Origin: Natrinema limicola JCM 13563
GTDB lineage: Archaea; Halobacteriota; Halobacteria; Halobacteriales; Natrialbaceae
Direction: 5' to 3'
Assembly (NCBI RefSeq): GCF_000337475.1
Contig: NZ_AOIT01000016.1
Location: 279,042-315,206 of the forward strand
Length of the DNA: 36,165 nt
The notes below the pieces were generated by a model. It was given only the letters and a program-made list of their open reading frames with translations. It was not told where the DNA came from and did no database searches. The translations under genes were made by a program, and so were the position numbers. Of this stretch, positions 22,804 to 30,845 are shown piece after piece (within the stretch, counting starts at the first letter, position 1; each line of letters opens with the position of its first letter).

Positions 22804-25473
22804 ATGACGAGTCATTACGATCACGCGCAGGTACAGGAGTTCTGGCAGTACGTCTGGGAGCGTGATGACGTCTACACGCTCGATTCCGACGCCGAGGATC
22901 CGACTTACGTCCTCGGAATGTTTCCCTACACGTCGGGGACGCTCCATATGGGTCACATCCGCAACTACGCGATTACGGACGCCTACGCGCGCTACCGGCG
23001 GATGCAGGGCGACGATGTCCTCCACCCGATGGGCTGGGACGCCTTTGGCCTCCCCGCCGAGAACGCCGCGTTCGAGCGCAAGACCGACCCCGAATCCTGG
23101 ACGCAGGCGTGTATCCGGCGCATGCGCGAGGAACTCGAGACGATGGGCTTTGGCTACGACTGGTCCCGGGAGATCACTACCTGTGAGCCCGACTACTATC
23201 GGTGGAACCAGTGGCTGTTCGAGCAGTTCTACGAAGACGGGCTCGTCGATTACGAGGCCGCGACGGTCAACTGGTGTCCCGACTGCGAGACGGTGTTAGC
23301 CGACGCACAGGTCGAAGAGCGCGACGGCACTCGCGTCTGCTGGCGCTGTGAGACCCCCGTCGGTCGCCGGGAACTCGACCAGTGGTTCTTTACGATCACC
23401 GACTACGCCGAGGAGCTCTACGAGGGACTCGACGAGCTCGAGGGCTGGCCCGACGGCGTCCGCGAGATTCAACGCAACTGGATCGGCCGCCAGGAGGGCA
23501 CGCGGATCACGTTCGAGGTGTCCTACGATGCCGACCGGGACGGCACCGACACCGTCGACGTGTTCAGTACTCGTCCGGAGACGATCTACGGCGCGACCTA
23601 CCTCGCGGTCTCGCCGGGTCACGATCTGGCGCGGACGCTGGCGGAGGCCGACGACGAGGTGGCCGACTACGTCGACACCGTCCGCGAACAGGCCCCCGAC
23701 GAGGTCGGCTTTGCGGGTATCGAAACCGACGCGACCGCGATCCATCCGCTGACCGGCGACGAACTCCCGGTCTACGTCGCCGGCTACGTCCTAGAAGACG
23801 TCGGCACCGGGGCCGTGATGGGCGTCCCCGGCCACAACGAGCGCGATCACGCCTTCGCGCTCGCACATGACCTGCCGATCGAGCGCGTGATCGTCCCCGA
23901 AGGTGACAGTACCGACAGTGAACGCGACGAAATGGAACCCTACACCGGCGAAGGCACCCTCGAGGGAAGCGGTGAGTACGACAGCCTCGACAGCGAGACG
24001 GCCCGCGAGCGACTCGTCGAAGACCACGATGCGCTCTCCGAAGACGTCACCTACCGGCTGCGCGACTGGCTGATCTCCCGCCAACGCTACTGGGGGACGC
24101 CGATCCCGGTCGTCCACTGTGACGACTGCGGGCCGGTGTTGGTTCCCGAAGACGAGCTGCCGGTCGAACTCCCCGAGTTCGTCCGGACCACGGGGAACCC
24201 ACTCGACGCCGCCGAGGAGTGGAAGCAGACGACGTGCCCTGAGTGTGGCGGCCCGGCCGAGCGCGAGACGGACACGATGGACACCTTCGTCGACTCCTCG
24301 TGGTACTTCCTGCGATTCCTCTCGCCCGAGCTGGCGGATGCGCCGTTCGATACCGACCGCGCCAACGACTGGCTCCCGGTCGACATCTACGTCGGCGGCG
24401 AGGAACACGCCATCCTCCACCTGCTCTATACGCGCTTTTTCACGAAGGCGCTTGCCGACCTGGGGCTGCTCGAGCACCGCGAGCCGATCGCGGAACTCCG
24501 GAGTCAGGGGACGGTGCTGTACGACGGCGAGAAGATGTCCAGTTCGAAAGGCAATGTCGTCGCGCCCGAGGAGTACGGTGCGGAGACGACACGGTTGTTC
24601 GTCCTCTCGGCGGCCCACCCCGAACAGGACTTCGAGTGGACCGCCAACAACGTCCGCGGAGCCTACGACCTCCAGCAGACGCTCTACCGAATGGCGACCG
24701 ACTTCGTCGAGGAGGGTGACACCCGCGTCGAACGCCGCGATCACGACGCGTACGTCGATCGGGAGATCGACCGGACGATCGCTGCGGTCACTGAGGAGTA
24801 CGAGCGGTTCCGGTTCCATCGCGCTGCAACCGAGATCCAGGAACTCGCACGTCTGCTCCGGCGTTACCGCGCGTACGACCGGCCACACGACGAGGTCTAC
24901 CGACGCGGTCTGCTGACGCTGGCCGCACTGATCGCCCCGATGGCCCCCCACCTCGGGGAAGAACTCTGGAACAAACTCCGGGGAGATGGCCTCGTCGTCG
25001 AAGCCGACTGGCCCGAGCCCGCGGGCGATCGATCGGCCTACCAGCTCGAGCGCCAGCTGGTCGAACGCACGCTCGAGGACGTCCGGGACATCGTCGACGT
25101 CGCCGCGATCGACGAACCCGAGCGCATCGAACTGGTCTGCGCTCGCGAGTGGAAGTACCGGGCCGCCGAGCTGGTCGACGAGGCGGCCCCTGACGGCGAT
25201 ACCGACGCCATCATCGAGCAGGTGCGTGCAGCCGACGACGTCGCCGCCGACCGCGAGACCGTCGGTGCGTTCGTCGGACAACTGCTCGGCCGCGAGGACG
25301 GCGCGGAGTCCGGCCAGTTGCTCGGACCAGCCCGCGAACTCGAGGTCCTCGAGCACGCGACCTGGCTCGTCACGGACGAGTTCGGGGCGACCGTTACCGT
25401 CCGCCGGGCCGACGCCGACGACGAACTGGCGGCGAAAGCACGACCGGGTAAACCGGCGATCTACATCGAGTAG
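22804..25473 (+). CDS. leuS: Leucyl-tRNA synthetase (bacterial-type body)
   Basis: An 889-residue class Ia aminoacyl-tRNA synthetase that charges tRNA-Leu. It has the HIGH-type motif HMGH (48-51), KMSSS (577-581), a zinc-ribbon like CPDC...CWRC, and a CP1 editing domain with STRPETIYGATYLAV and GVPGHNERDHAFAL (containing the conserved editing Asp). FVDSSWYFLRF and the WLPVDIYVGGEEHAILHLLY segment follow. Length and motif order are those of bacterial LeuRS rather than the longer archaeal/eukaryotic form. This agrees with published work on haloarchaeal LeuRS that have a bacterial body and an archaeal-like tRNA-binding C terminus. ATG 22804; a weak ATATAG box is near 22761-22768. Confidence 0.97.
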   Translation: MTSHYDHAQVQEFWQYVWERDDVYTLDSDAEDPTYVLGMFPYTSGTLHMGHIRNYAITDAYARYRRMQGDDVLHPMGWDAFGLPAENAAFERKTDPESWTQACIRRMREELETMGFGYDWSREITTCEPDYYRWNQWLFEQFYEDGLVDYEAATVNWCPDCETVLADAQVEERDGTRVCWRCETPVGRRELDQWFFTITDYAEELYEGLDELEGWPDGVREIQRNWIGRQEGTRITFEVSYDADRDGTDTVDVFSTRPETIYGATYLAVSPGHDLARTLAEADDEVADYVDTVREQAPDEVGFAGIETDATAIHPLTGDELPVYVAGYVLEDVGTGAVMGVPGHNERDHAFALAHDLPIERVIVPEGDSTDSERDEMEPYTGEGTLEGSGEYDSLDSETARERLVEDHDALSEDVTYRLRDWLISRQRYWGTPIPVVHCDDCGPVLVPEDELPVELPEFVRTTGNPLDAAEEWKQTTCPECGGPAERETDTMDTFVDSSWYFLRFLSPELADAPFDTDRANDWLPVDIYVGGEEHAILHLLYTRFFTKALADLGLLEHREPIAELRSQGTVLYDGEKMSSSKGNVVAPEEYGAETTRLFVLSAAHPEQDFEWTANNVRGAYDLQQTLYRMATDFVEEGDTRVERRDHDAYVDREIDRTIAAVTEEYERFRFHRAATEIQELARLLRRYRAYDRPHDEVYRRGLLTLAALIAPMAPHLGEELWNKLRGDGLVVEADWPEPAGDRSAYQLERQLVERTLEDVRDIVDVAAIDEPERIELVCAREWKYRAAELVDEAAPDGDTDAIIEQVRAADDVAADRETVGAFVGQLLGREDGAESGQLLGPARELEVLEHATWLVTDEFGATVTVRRADADDELAAKARPGKPAIYIE

Positions 25474-25605
25474 CCGTCGCTGGCTCTCTCTCACGACAAC
25501 TCCTGTAGACCCGCGTTCGCGTTCGAACGGCTCCAATACCGGGGATTCGTGGCTGTGACAGTCAATATCGATACCTGGTGACGAGGCCACACTCTCGAAA
25601 GACAG

Positions 25606-25612
25606 TTTTATT
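25606..25612 (+). promoter_or_regulatory. TATA-like box of the HalOD1 gene
   Basis: TTTTATT lies 28-34 bp before the ATG at 25640, supporting that ATG (rather than the TTG at 25622) as start and leaderless transcription. Confidence 0.5.
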
Positions 25613-25639
25613 CCACCAGGTTTGGAAGGCCCGAATACG

Positions 25640-25933
25640 ATGGTGGAGGGTGGCGATCGCAGCGACGCACAGCCAGCGAAACCGCCGAGTCAGGCGGTGA
25701 TCGAAACAGTCGCCGACGCGGAAGGGATCGAGTCGGTCGAGCTCGCACCGCCGCAGTACGAATCGCTTCATGCAGTCATCGACCCGGCAGCGCTCGACGC
25801 GCTCTTTGCCGAGCGGTCGAACGGTGCGACCAGACCGGGTGGAACGGTCTCGTTTCCGTTCTGTGGCTACCACGTCACTGTCGGCTACGATGGAACGGTG
25901 ACGCTCGAGGAATCGACCGACCCAGCGGACTGA
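25640..25933 (+). CDS. HalOD1 output-domain protein
   Basis: A 97-residue stand-alone halobacterial output domain 1. The pattern SQAVIETVADAEGIESVEL, APPQYESLHAVIDPAALDALF, then VSFPFCGYHVTVGYDGTVTLEE follows the family consensus (PPLY...IDPDALD.LF...G.VTF.Y.G..VTV..DG.V). In haloarchaea the domain occurs alone or fused to response-regulator receivers and is taken to be a signalling output module of unknown action. No partner sensor is in the window. Its TGA stop is the first triplet of repeat copy B. Confidence 0.83.
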   Translation: MVEGGDRSDAQPAKPPSQAVIETVADAEGIESVELAPPQYESLHAVIDPAALDALFAERSNGATRPGGTVSFPFCGYHVTVGYDGTVTLEESTDPAD

Positions 25934-25994
25934 GACGAATCCCAGTCAGTCAGTGCCGGTGAGTGCACCGAGAGTCGGACAGCAGCCCGCATGA
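25931..25994. repeat. Palindromic dispersed repeat, copy B (internally deleted)
   Basis: Reads TGAGACGAATCCCAGTCAG, then TCAGTGCCGG, then GTGCACCGAGAGTCGGACAG and CAGCCCGCATGA. It aligns with both ends of copies A and C, but the central CCGCGACC...CTGCGG hairpin (about 20-25 bp) is missing. The TGA at 25931-25933 is the stop codon of the HalOD1 gene. The remaining bases to 26167 show nothing I can identify. Confidence 0.65.
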
Positions 25995-26167
25995 CACGAT
26001 GACGCTGTCGGCTCCCGACGGTCCGGGGTGGGGCTCCGAAGACGTGGGCATCGGTGCCGATGGCGTTTGCGACGGCGACTCGAGACCCGAAGCCACAGCA
26101 CCATTGATCTCGATCGAGCCCGAAGCGAACAGCAAGCATGATACGGCGGTGCTTCTAACGGTCGATA

Positions 26168-26770
26168 ATGGCAACTGCTGATGCGAGACGGCATCTCCGG
26201 GAGCAGCCGCTAGGTGTCACGGTCCTCCTGACGATCGTCGGCTACGCGCTGGTCCTCGGAACGTTCCTGCTCGACGTGCCGATCTATCCCGACCTGACGA
26301 ACGCACAGGTCAATCTCCTCTCGCACGTGATCGCGGTCATCAACACGACCGCGACGGTGGTGTTGACACTGGGCTGGTACTGGATCCGCAAAGGCGAGGT
26401 CGAGAAACACCGCTTGGCGATGGTCAGCGGCTTCGTGTTAATCCTCGGGTTCCTGGTCGTCTATCTGCTCAAGGTCGGCGGCGGCGGCACGAAAGAGTTC
26501 GTCGGCCACCAGGGCGTCTACTACGCCTACCTCGTCATGCTGGCGATCCACATCATCCTCTCGATCATTTCGGTGCCGGTCGTCCTTTATGCGCTGGTTC
26601 TGGGACTGAGCCATACGCCCGCCGAACTCAGACAAACGCCCCACGCGAAGATCGGCCGGATCGCTGCCGGCGCGTGGATCCTGAGTCTCGTCCTCGGCGT
26701 CGTCACCTACGCGATGCTCAACCACATCTTCGATTACGAGTTCGCGGCGCTGCTCGTGCCGCTCGTCTGA
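26168..26770 (+). CDS. DUF420 (CtaM-like) membrane protein
   Basis: A 200-residue protein with about five to six transmembrane helices of the DUF420 family. In firmicutes a member (CtaM) is needed for haem-copper oxidase activity, probably in oxidase assembly. Conserved-type histidines in or near the helices are H53, H81, H114 and H128, which could bind haem or copper; H149 and H159 lie in a loop. Context here does not include oxidase genes, so the role is inferred from family. It lies 75 bp before the ThiR-like gene on the same strand. Confidence 0.85.
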   Translation: MATADARRHLREQPLGVTVLLTIVGYALVLGTFLLDVPIYPDLTNAQVNLLSHVIAVINTTATVVLTLGWYWIRKGEVEKHRLAMVSGFVLILGFLVVYLLKVGGGGTKEFVGHQGVYYAYLVMLAIHIILSIISVPVVLYALVLGLSHTPAELRQTPHAKIGRIAAGAWILSLVLGVVTYAMLNHIFDYEFAALLVPLV

Positions 26771-26845
26771 GCGGCTCCGGCTGGGATCTGCGTCCCAGTA
26801 GACCAACAACTTCTCACGTCAGCCGCCCGTACCGTCGAGCAACGA

Positions 26846-27745
26846 ATGCAATTCGTCGAAGAAATCGTCGTGGACGAGTTTCTCCCGACCGTCCGGTCGC
26901 TGCTGGCCGGCGATCTGCGCGATCGGGGCTTCACCCAGAGCGAGGTCGCCGACGTACTCGGCATCAGCCAGAGCGCCGTCTCGAAGTACGCCCACGGCGA
27001 CGTGACTGTCAACGATCGCATCGCCACCGACGACCGCGTCCAAGACCTCGTCGAGCAACTCGGGACCGGCCTGGCCGCCGAAGAGATCTCCCCCGTCCAG
27101 GCCCTGATCGAACTCGAGGTACTGATCCGCGAACTCGAGGCTGCCGGCGACTTGCTTGCCCAACTCCACGAGGAGGCCGTCCCGGAGCTAGCCGACCACG
27201 GCTCGAGCTTTCGCGTTCACGATCCCGAAAGCGACCTGCGGACGAGCGAGCGGGTGCTCTCGTCGCTCCGGCGTGGGCTGCGCATCCTCGAGACGGCGAG
27301 TGGCTTTACCGCGCTCATCCCTGCGGTCGGCGCGAACCTCGTCGCCTGCACGCCCGACGCCGACGACGTCGACGACGTCGCAGGCGTGCCGGGTCGGATC
27401 TTCGACGTGAAAGGGCGGGCAACCGTCCCTGCAGACCCCGAGTTCGGCGTCTCAGAACACGTCGCAAACGTACTGCTGGCCGCGCGTCGCCACGGCGCTG
27501 ATGTCACAGCAGGCATCAACATTACCTACGATCCGGAACTGATCGACGAACTGGCCGCACAGGGCCACGTCGCCGCCGAGTTCGACGAATCCGATGACGT
27601 CGCCTCGAGCGTCGGCGCGGCGATCGAAGACGAACCCGAAGCGACGGTGCTCTACCAGACCGGCGGGATGGGGATTGAGCCGTTGATCTACGTGCTCGGC
27701 TCCGACGCGGAGTCGGTCGCGGACACGATTCGATCGCTGGTCTGA
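26846..27745 (+). CDS. ThiR-like regulator (HTH + ThiN domain)
   Basis: A 299-residue fusion. Residues ~20-55 are an XRE-type HTH (FTQSEVADVLGISQSAVSKYAHG). The C-terminal ~170 residues (about 125-299) are a ThiN thiamine-phosphate synthase-like domain: GFTALIPAVGANLVACTP, VAGVPGRIFDVKGR, HVANVLLAARRHGADVTAGINITY, then TGGMGIEPLIYVLG. This matches ThiR, the archaeal repressor of thiamine genes that senses a thiamine phosphate with a ThiN domain. Enzymatic activity is not excluded. A Thi4 gene lies 2 kb away with a candidate operator in its promoter. ATG 26846; a promoter is not obvious in the GC-rich 75-bp gap. Confidence 0.83.
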   Translation: MQFVEEIVVDEFLPTVRSLLAGDLRDRGFTQSEVADVLGISQSAVSKYAHGDVTVNDRIATDDRVQDLVEQLGTGLAAEEISPVQALIELEVLIRELEAAGDLLAQLHEEAVPELADHGSSFRVHDPESDLRTSERVLSSLRRGLRILETASGFTALIPAVGANLVACTPDADDVDDVAGVPGRIFDVKGRATVPADPEFGVSEHVANVLLAARRHGADVTAGINITYDPELIDELAAQGHVAAEFDESDDVASSVGAAIEDEPEATVLYQTGGMGIEPLIYVLGSDAESVADTIRSLV

Positions 27746-27754
27746 CGACCCACA

Positions 27755-28438
27755 ATGGCGACGGAATCACAGGAGTTCTACGGCCGCTGGGCGCGACTCT
27801 ATGATCTGATCGCACGCCGAACGCCCGGGATCGCGCGCCTCCGCCGGCGAGCGGCCGCCGCCTGTCGGCTCGAGTCCGGCGATACCGTCGTCGAAATGGG
27901 CTGTGGCACGGGGGCGAACCTTCCCTTCCTTCGCGAACAGGTCGGCCCCGAGGGGACCGTGATCGGGATCGATTTCACCCGACCGGTCCTCGAGCGGGCA
28001 CGAGCAGCGACTGCAGACTATGACAACGTCCACGTCTTACAGGGCGACGCGATGCAACCACCGCTCGCGGCCGACGCGCCGGGCGAGATCGATGCCGTCC
28101 TCGCGACGTTCGTCGTGGGGATGCTCGTAGGACCAGCCGATGCGGTCGACGACTGGTGTGACCTCGTCGGTCCCGAGGGCACCGTCGTACTCGCCAACGC
28201 CGCCCCGAGCCGGGAGTGGTACGCCCCGCCGGTCAACGCCGTCTTTCGAGCGATCGTCGTCCTCTCGACGCCGCCGACGATACAGCTTCGCTACGAGGAC
28301 GATCCGGCTCGTCGACTCGAGCAAAAGATCGACGCCGCACATACCCGGCTCCGCGAGCGAGCGGTCGCCGTCGCGGACGAAACGCACCTCTTCGGCGTTG
28401 TCCGTCTGACCGGCGGGCAGCTGGGGCGGCCGGCCTGA
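27755..28438 (+). CDS. Class I SAM-dependent methyltransferase
   Basis: A 227-residue Rossmann-fold methyltransferase. SAM motif I is VVEMGCGTGANLPF (about 45-58), followed by the acidic loop GIDFTRPVL and the GDA motif II-type LQGDAMQPP. The N-terminal YGRWARLYDLIARR is typical of UbiE/phosphatidylethanolamine methyltransferase relatives. Substrate cannot be read. Its ATG is 9 bp after the ThiR-like stop, so the two genes are probably one transcript; why is unclear. Confidence 0.85.
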   Translation: MATESQEFYGRWARLYDLIARRTPGIARLRRRAAAACRLESGDTVVEMGCGTGANLPFLREQVGPEGTVIGIDFTRPVLERARAATADYDNVHVLQGDAMQPPLAADAPGEIDAVLATFVVGMLVGPADAVDDWCDLVGPEGTVVLANAAPSREWYAPPVNAVFRAIVVLSTPPTIQLRYEDDPARRLEQKIDAAHTRLRERAVAVADETHLFGVVRLTGGQLGRPA

Positions 28439-28443
28439 GAACG

Positions 28444-28854
28444 TCACGCCGACGGATCGGCGTTTTCGAACGGCTCCATTCGCGCTCGAACCTCGTCAGG
28501 AAGCGGCGACGGTCGTCCCGTGTCGGGATCGATGTGGACCATCGTCGTGTCGGCGGTCGCGGCGACCGTCCCATCGACGCGGATCTCGTAGTCCATGGTA
28601 CAACTGGACTCGCCGAGCTGGGATAGCCAGAGCGCGACTGTGGGGTCGTCACCCTTCGTGATCGGGCGCTTAAACTCGATCTCGAGGGTCGCGACGACGA
28701 ACGAGATGTCTTCTGCCGCAACCTCGAGCACCTCCTCCAGATAGTCGACACGAGCGGTCTCGAGGTAGCTCGCGTAGACGGCGTTGTTGACGTGCCCTTG
28801 GGGGTCGAGATCGCGATACTGGACCGGAATCTCGACGGTGAATTTCTCGCTCAT
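28444..28854 (-). CDS. Acyl-CoA thioesterase (hotdog, 4HBT family)
   Basis: A 136-residue single hotdog-fold protein. The signature YRDLDPQGHVNNAVYASYLETAR (about residues 13-35) holds the catalytic Asp and the GHVNN turn of 4-hydroxybenzoyl-CoA thioesterase-like enzymes. IEFKRPI and the strand-rich rest complete the fold. It likely hydrolyses an acyl-CoA to free acid and CoA; the chain is unknown. It converges on the methyltransferase (5 bp between stops). Confidence 0.88.
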   Translation of the reverse strand: MSEKFTVEIPVQYRDLDPQGHVNNAVYASYLETARVDYLEEVLEVAAEDISFVVATLEIEFKRPITKGDDPTVALWLSQLGESSCTMDYEIRVDGTVAATADTTMVHIDPDTGRPSPLPDEVRARMEPFENADPSA

Positions 28855-28918
28855 TATACAGGTTCGAACGCGACTGCGACGAAAATACGCACCGGTCGCG
28901 GAAACGACCCAGGACTGC

Positions 28919-29683
28919 TCACTCGTCGTACAGCCGTGCGTGCTCGCTGCAAAAGGCGGGCTCGTGCAACTGGGCGCGGATCAGGTCCTCGTGGGAGTGG
29001 GCGTTGAACAATCGACACCCCTCCCGATCGCAAAACGCCTCGCCGGTCTCGAGGTAGTGGTACGCCGCCAGAACGTACCCACACAGCGCATCGGTCGTCC
29101 GCGGGTCGTCGGCGACCAGAAAGTCGCCCTCGACCTGGTTCTCGAGGACCTCCCGCGGTGGCGCATCACCCGACAGCAGGGCGTGGCGCTGCTTTTCCTT
29201 GTAGTATTCCTCTGGCTTTGCGGGAGCCTCGTAGAGCCCGGGCACCGAGACCAGTGCCGGCTGGCCGAGGACGGTCACGCGCTTGTGCCAGCGGCCGTCG
29301 TGATCGCCCCACGTCCCGATGGCCCGATCGACGATCGGGACGTGCAGCGTCTCGAGGCCCCGTTCCTCGCCCGGGAGCGCGGCGTTGAGCGCGCGCTGGA
29401 TCTGAACACCGTCGTAGAGGACCCCGCCTTCGCGCTCGGGATGCTCGAGGGCGCGCTCCTCGTAGCGGATCGTTCCGAGCATCGTGTTGCCCGTCCCGCG
29501 GTCGTACGGCGAGGTGACGCGCGCCTCGGCGAACCGCTCTGCGAGGTCGTCGGTATGGTGGACCTCGAGAAAGCGGTCGCGCACGCTCACGTCGGCGTCG
29601 ATCCGCGCGGCCAGCCAGTCGGCGATCGCCTCGATGTCGGCGACCGTCGTCGGGGCGCGATAGCAGATGACTTGTTCGACCAT
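28919..29683 (-). CDS. Putative metal-binding protein, possible metallopeptidase (DUF6775-like)
   Basis: A 254-residue soluble protein. The C-terminal region is rich in metal-ligand residues: C201, then C218, C223 and H229 (FCDREGCRLFNAH), and C245 and H248 (FCSEHARLY). This pattern resembles the C-terminal zinc site of archaemetzincins and the haloarchaeal/methanogen family I recall as DUF6775 putative metallopeptidase; I cannot confirm that name. A canonical HExxH is absent. The middle has a GTGNTMLGTIRYEERAL segment. It begins 18 bp after the thi4 stop on the same strand, so it is co-transcribed with thi4 and may serve it, for instance in metal or sulfur handling. That role is inference. 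Confidence 0.6.
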   Translation of the reverse strand: MVEQVICYRAPTTVADIEAIADWLAARIDADVSVRDRFLEVHHTDDLAERFAEARVTSPYDRGTGNTMLGTIRYEERALEHPEREGGVLYDGVQIQRALNAALPGEERGLETLHVPIVDRAIGTWGDHDGRWHKRVTVLGQPALVSVPGLYEAPAKPEEYYKEKQRHALLSGDAPPREVLENQVEGDFLVADDPRTTDALCGYVLAAYHYLETGEAFCDREGCRLFNAHSHEDLIRAQLHEPAFCSEHARLYDE

Positions 29684-29701
29684 CGGGCAGAGGGGGTGTG
29701 G

Positions 29702-30631
29702 TTAGTCGTCAGCCGGTGCGGCCCGTGAGGTCAGTTCGACGGGTTCGGCGTCGACCTCGAGTTCGTCGAGCGCGACCTGGGCGGCGCGCTTGCCCGAGAC
29801 GAGCATGGCACCGAAGGTCGGACCCATCCGTGGGAGGCCGTAGGTCGTCGCGGTGGCCATCCCGGTCGCGATCAGGCCGTCGTGGACGAGGCCGGTGTGT
29901 TCGACGACGGCGTCCTCGCTTTTGCCGACCCACATCGAGTCGTGGCCGGGGGAGTCGTGGCCGGGTGCGCCGTAGGTGTCGTCTTCGGTCTGATCCATGA
30001 CCTGGCCGCGATCGCGGGCGTCCTGAATGCCGGGCGCGTCGAGGACGCCGCGCTCGTCGAGTTTCGTGACCGCCATCGCGTCATGACCGGTCGCGTCGAT
30101 GACCAGATCGGCCTCGACGGCGATCGGGTCGACGCAGGTGATCTCGCGTGGCAGCGCGTGGACCGGCGTCCAGTTCATCACGATCCCCGAGACCTTGTGG
30201 TCTTCGCGGATGACGATGTCCGTGAACTCGGTCATGTTCTGCATCTTCGCGCCCGCGTCACAGGCAGCCTTGATGAGTCCGGAACAGGCTTCGGGCCCGT
30301 TGGCGACGTAGAGCCCCTCGCTGTCTTGGGCCTGTTTGTGATCCACCTCGAGGTCCTCGAGGATCTGCTGGGCGGGGTCGCGTACCGTCACCTTGTTCAT
30401 CAGGAAGCCGCCGAGCCAGAAGCCGCCGCCGAGGTAATTGTTCTTCTCGACGACCATCGTCTGGACACCGCGCTCGGAGAGTTCCTTCGCGGCGGTCAGC
30501 CCCGAGGGGCCGCCGCCGACGATGATGACGTCCGAGTCCGAGAAGTCCATGAACTCCTCGGTCCACTCCTGTCCGATCGCACGCGTGACGTCCGCTTCGC
30601 CAACCTGACTGAACTGCTCGAATTCGCTCAT
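29702..30631 (-). CDS. thi4: Thiamine thiazole synthase (Thi4)
   Basis: A 309-residue Thi4 that forms the adenylated thiazole of thiamine from NAD and glycine. [21 protein letters not shown] (36-55) is the dinucleotide loop; GGGFWLGGF (68-76) and [10 protein letters not shown] also match. The active-site Cys166 in ITCVDP aligns with the cysteine that in yeast donates sulfur as a suicide reaction and that was shown essential in Haloferax volcanii. Methanogen Thi4 has His here and uses sulfide. The ATG at 30631 fits a leaderless transcript from the TATA box at 30655-30666. It is the first gene of a thi4-metal protein unit. Confidence 0.95.
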   Translation of the reverse strand: MSEFEQFSQVGEADVTRAIGQEWTEEFMDFSDSDVIIVGGGPSGLTAAKELSERGVQTMVVEKNNYLGGGFWLGGFLMNKVTVRDPAQQILEDLEVDHKQAQDSEGLYVANGPEACSGLIKAACDAGAKMQNMTEFTDIVIREDHKVSGIVMNWTPVHALPREITCVDPIAVEADLVIDATGHDAMAVTKLDERGVLDAPGIQDARDRGQVMDQTEDDTYGAPGHDSPGHDSMWVGKSEDAVVEHTGLVHDGLIATGMATATTYGLPRMGPTFGAMLVSGKRAAQVALDELEVDAEPVELTSRAAPADD

Positions 30632-30634
30632 ACA

Positions 30635-30666
30635 ACTAGGTGGTATGATCTAGTGGTAATAAAACT
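30635..30666 (-). promoter_or_regulatory. thi4 promoter with candidate repressor palindrome
   Basis: On minus, AGTTTTATTACC (30666-30655) is an excellent TATA box about 30 bp before the ATG. Between it and the ATG lies ACTAG (30635-30639) and CTAGT (30650-30654), a perfect 5-bp inverted repeat with a 10-base spacer. Occupancy there would block transcription initiation. A ThiR-like regulator is encoded 3 kb away. A second inverted repeat GTGAG-AATCA-CTCAC (30698-30712) lies further upstream. Confidence 0.55.
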
Positions 30667-30752
30667 GTCGTAGCTATTGCTTGAAAGACGGTTTGATGTG
30701 AGAATCACTCACAAAAGAACTGTCGTCGCTCGATTTCGACCGATCGATTGCT

Positions 30753-30837
30753 TGATACGGACTCCTGTCAGCCAGTACCGATGCACCCGCGACCGACCTG
30801 CGGTTGCACCGAGAAACCGGCACAGCAGACCGTATGA
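30753..30837. repeat. Palindromic dispersed repeat, copy C (most symmetric)
   Basis: The element has terminal inverted repeats ATACGGACTCCTGT (30755-30768) and ACAGCAGACCGTAT (30822-30835), which match at 12 of 14 positions when one is reversed. A central stem pairs GCGACCG with CGGTTGC (one mismatch). Overall 81 bp between the outer bases. It starts 10 bp past the stop of the DUF2892 gene. Unlike copies A, B and D its end does not form the stop codon. Confidence 0.8.
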
Positions 30838-30845
30838 GTCGACGG

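Noticed and set aside
23791-25590. 599-codon minus-strand frame antisense to leuS
   Set aside because: Shadow of a complete leucyl-tRNA synthetase with all motifs.
28855-28921. Another copy of the palindromic repeat after the gene ending at 28919
   Set aside because: The minus strand starts TGAGCAGTCCTG, but neither the core hairpin nor the second terminal repeat can be aligned.
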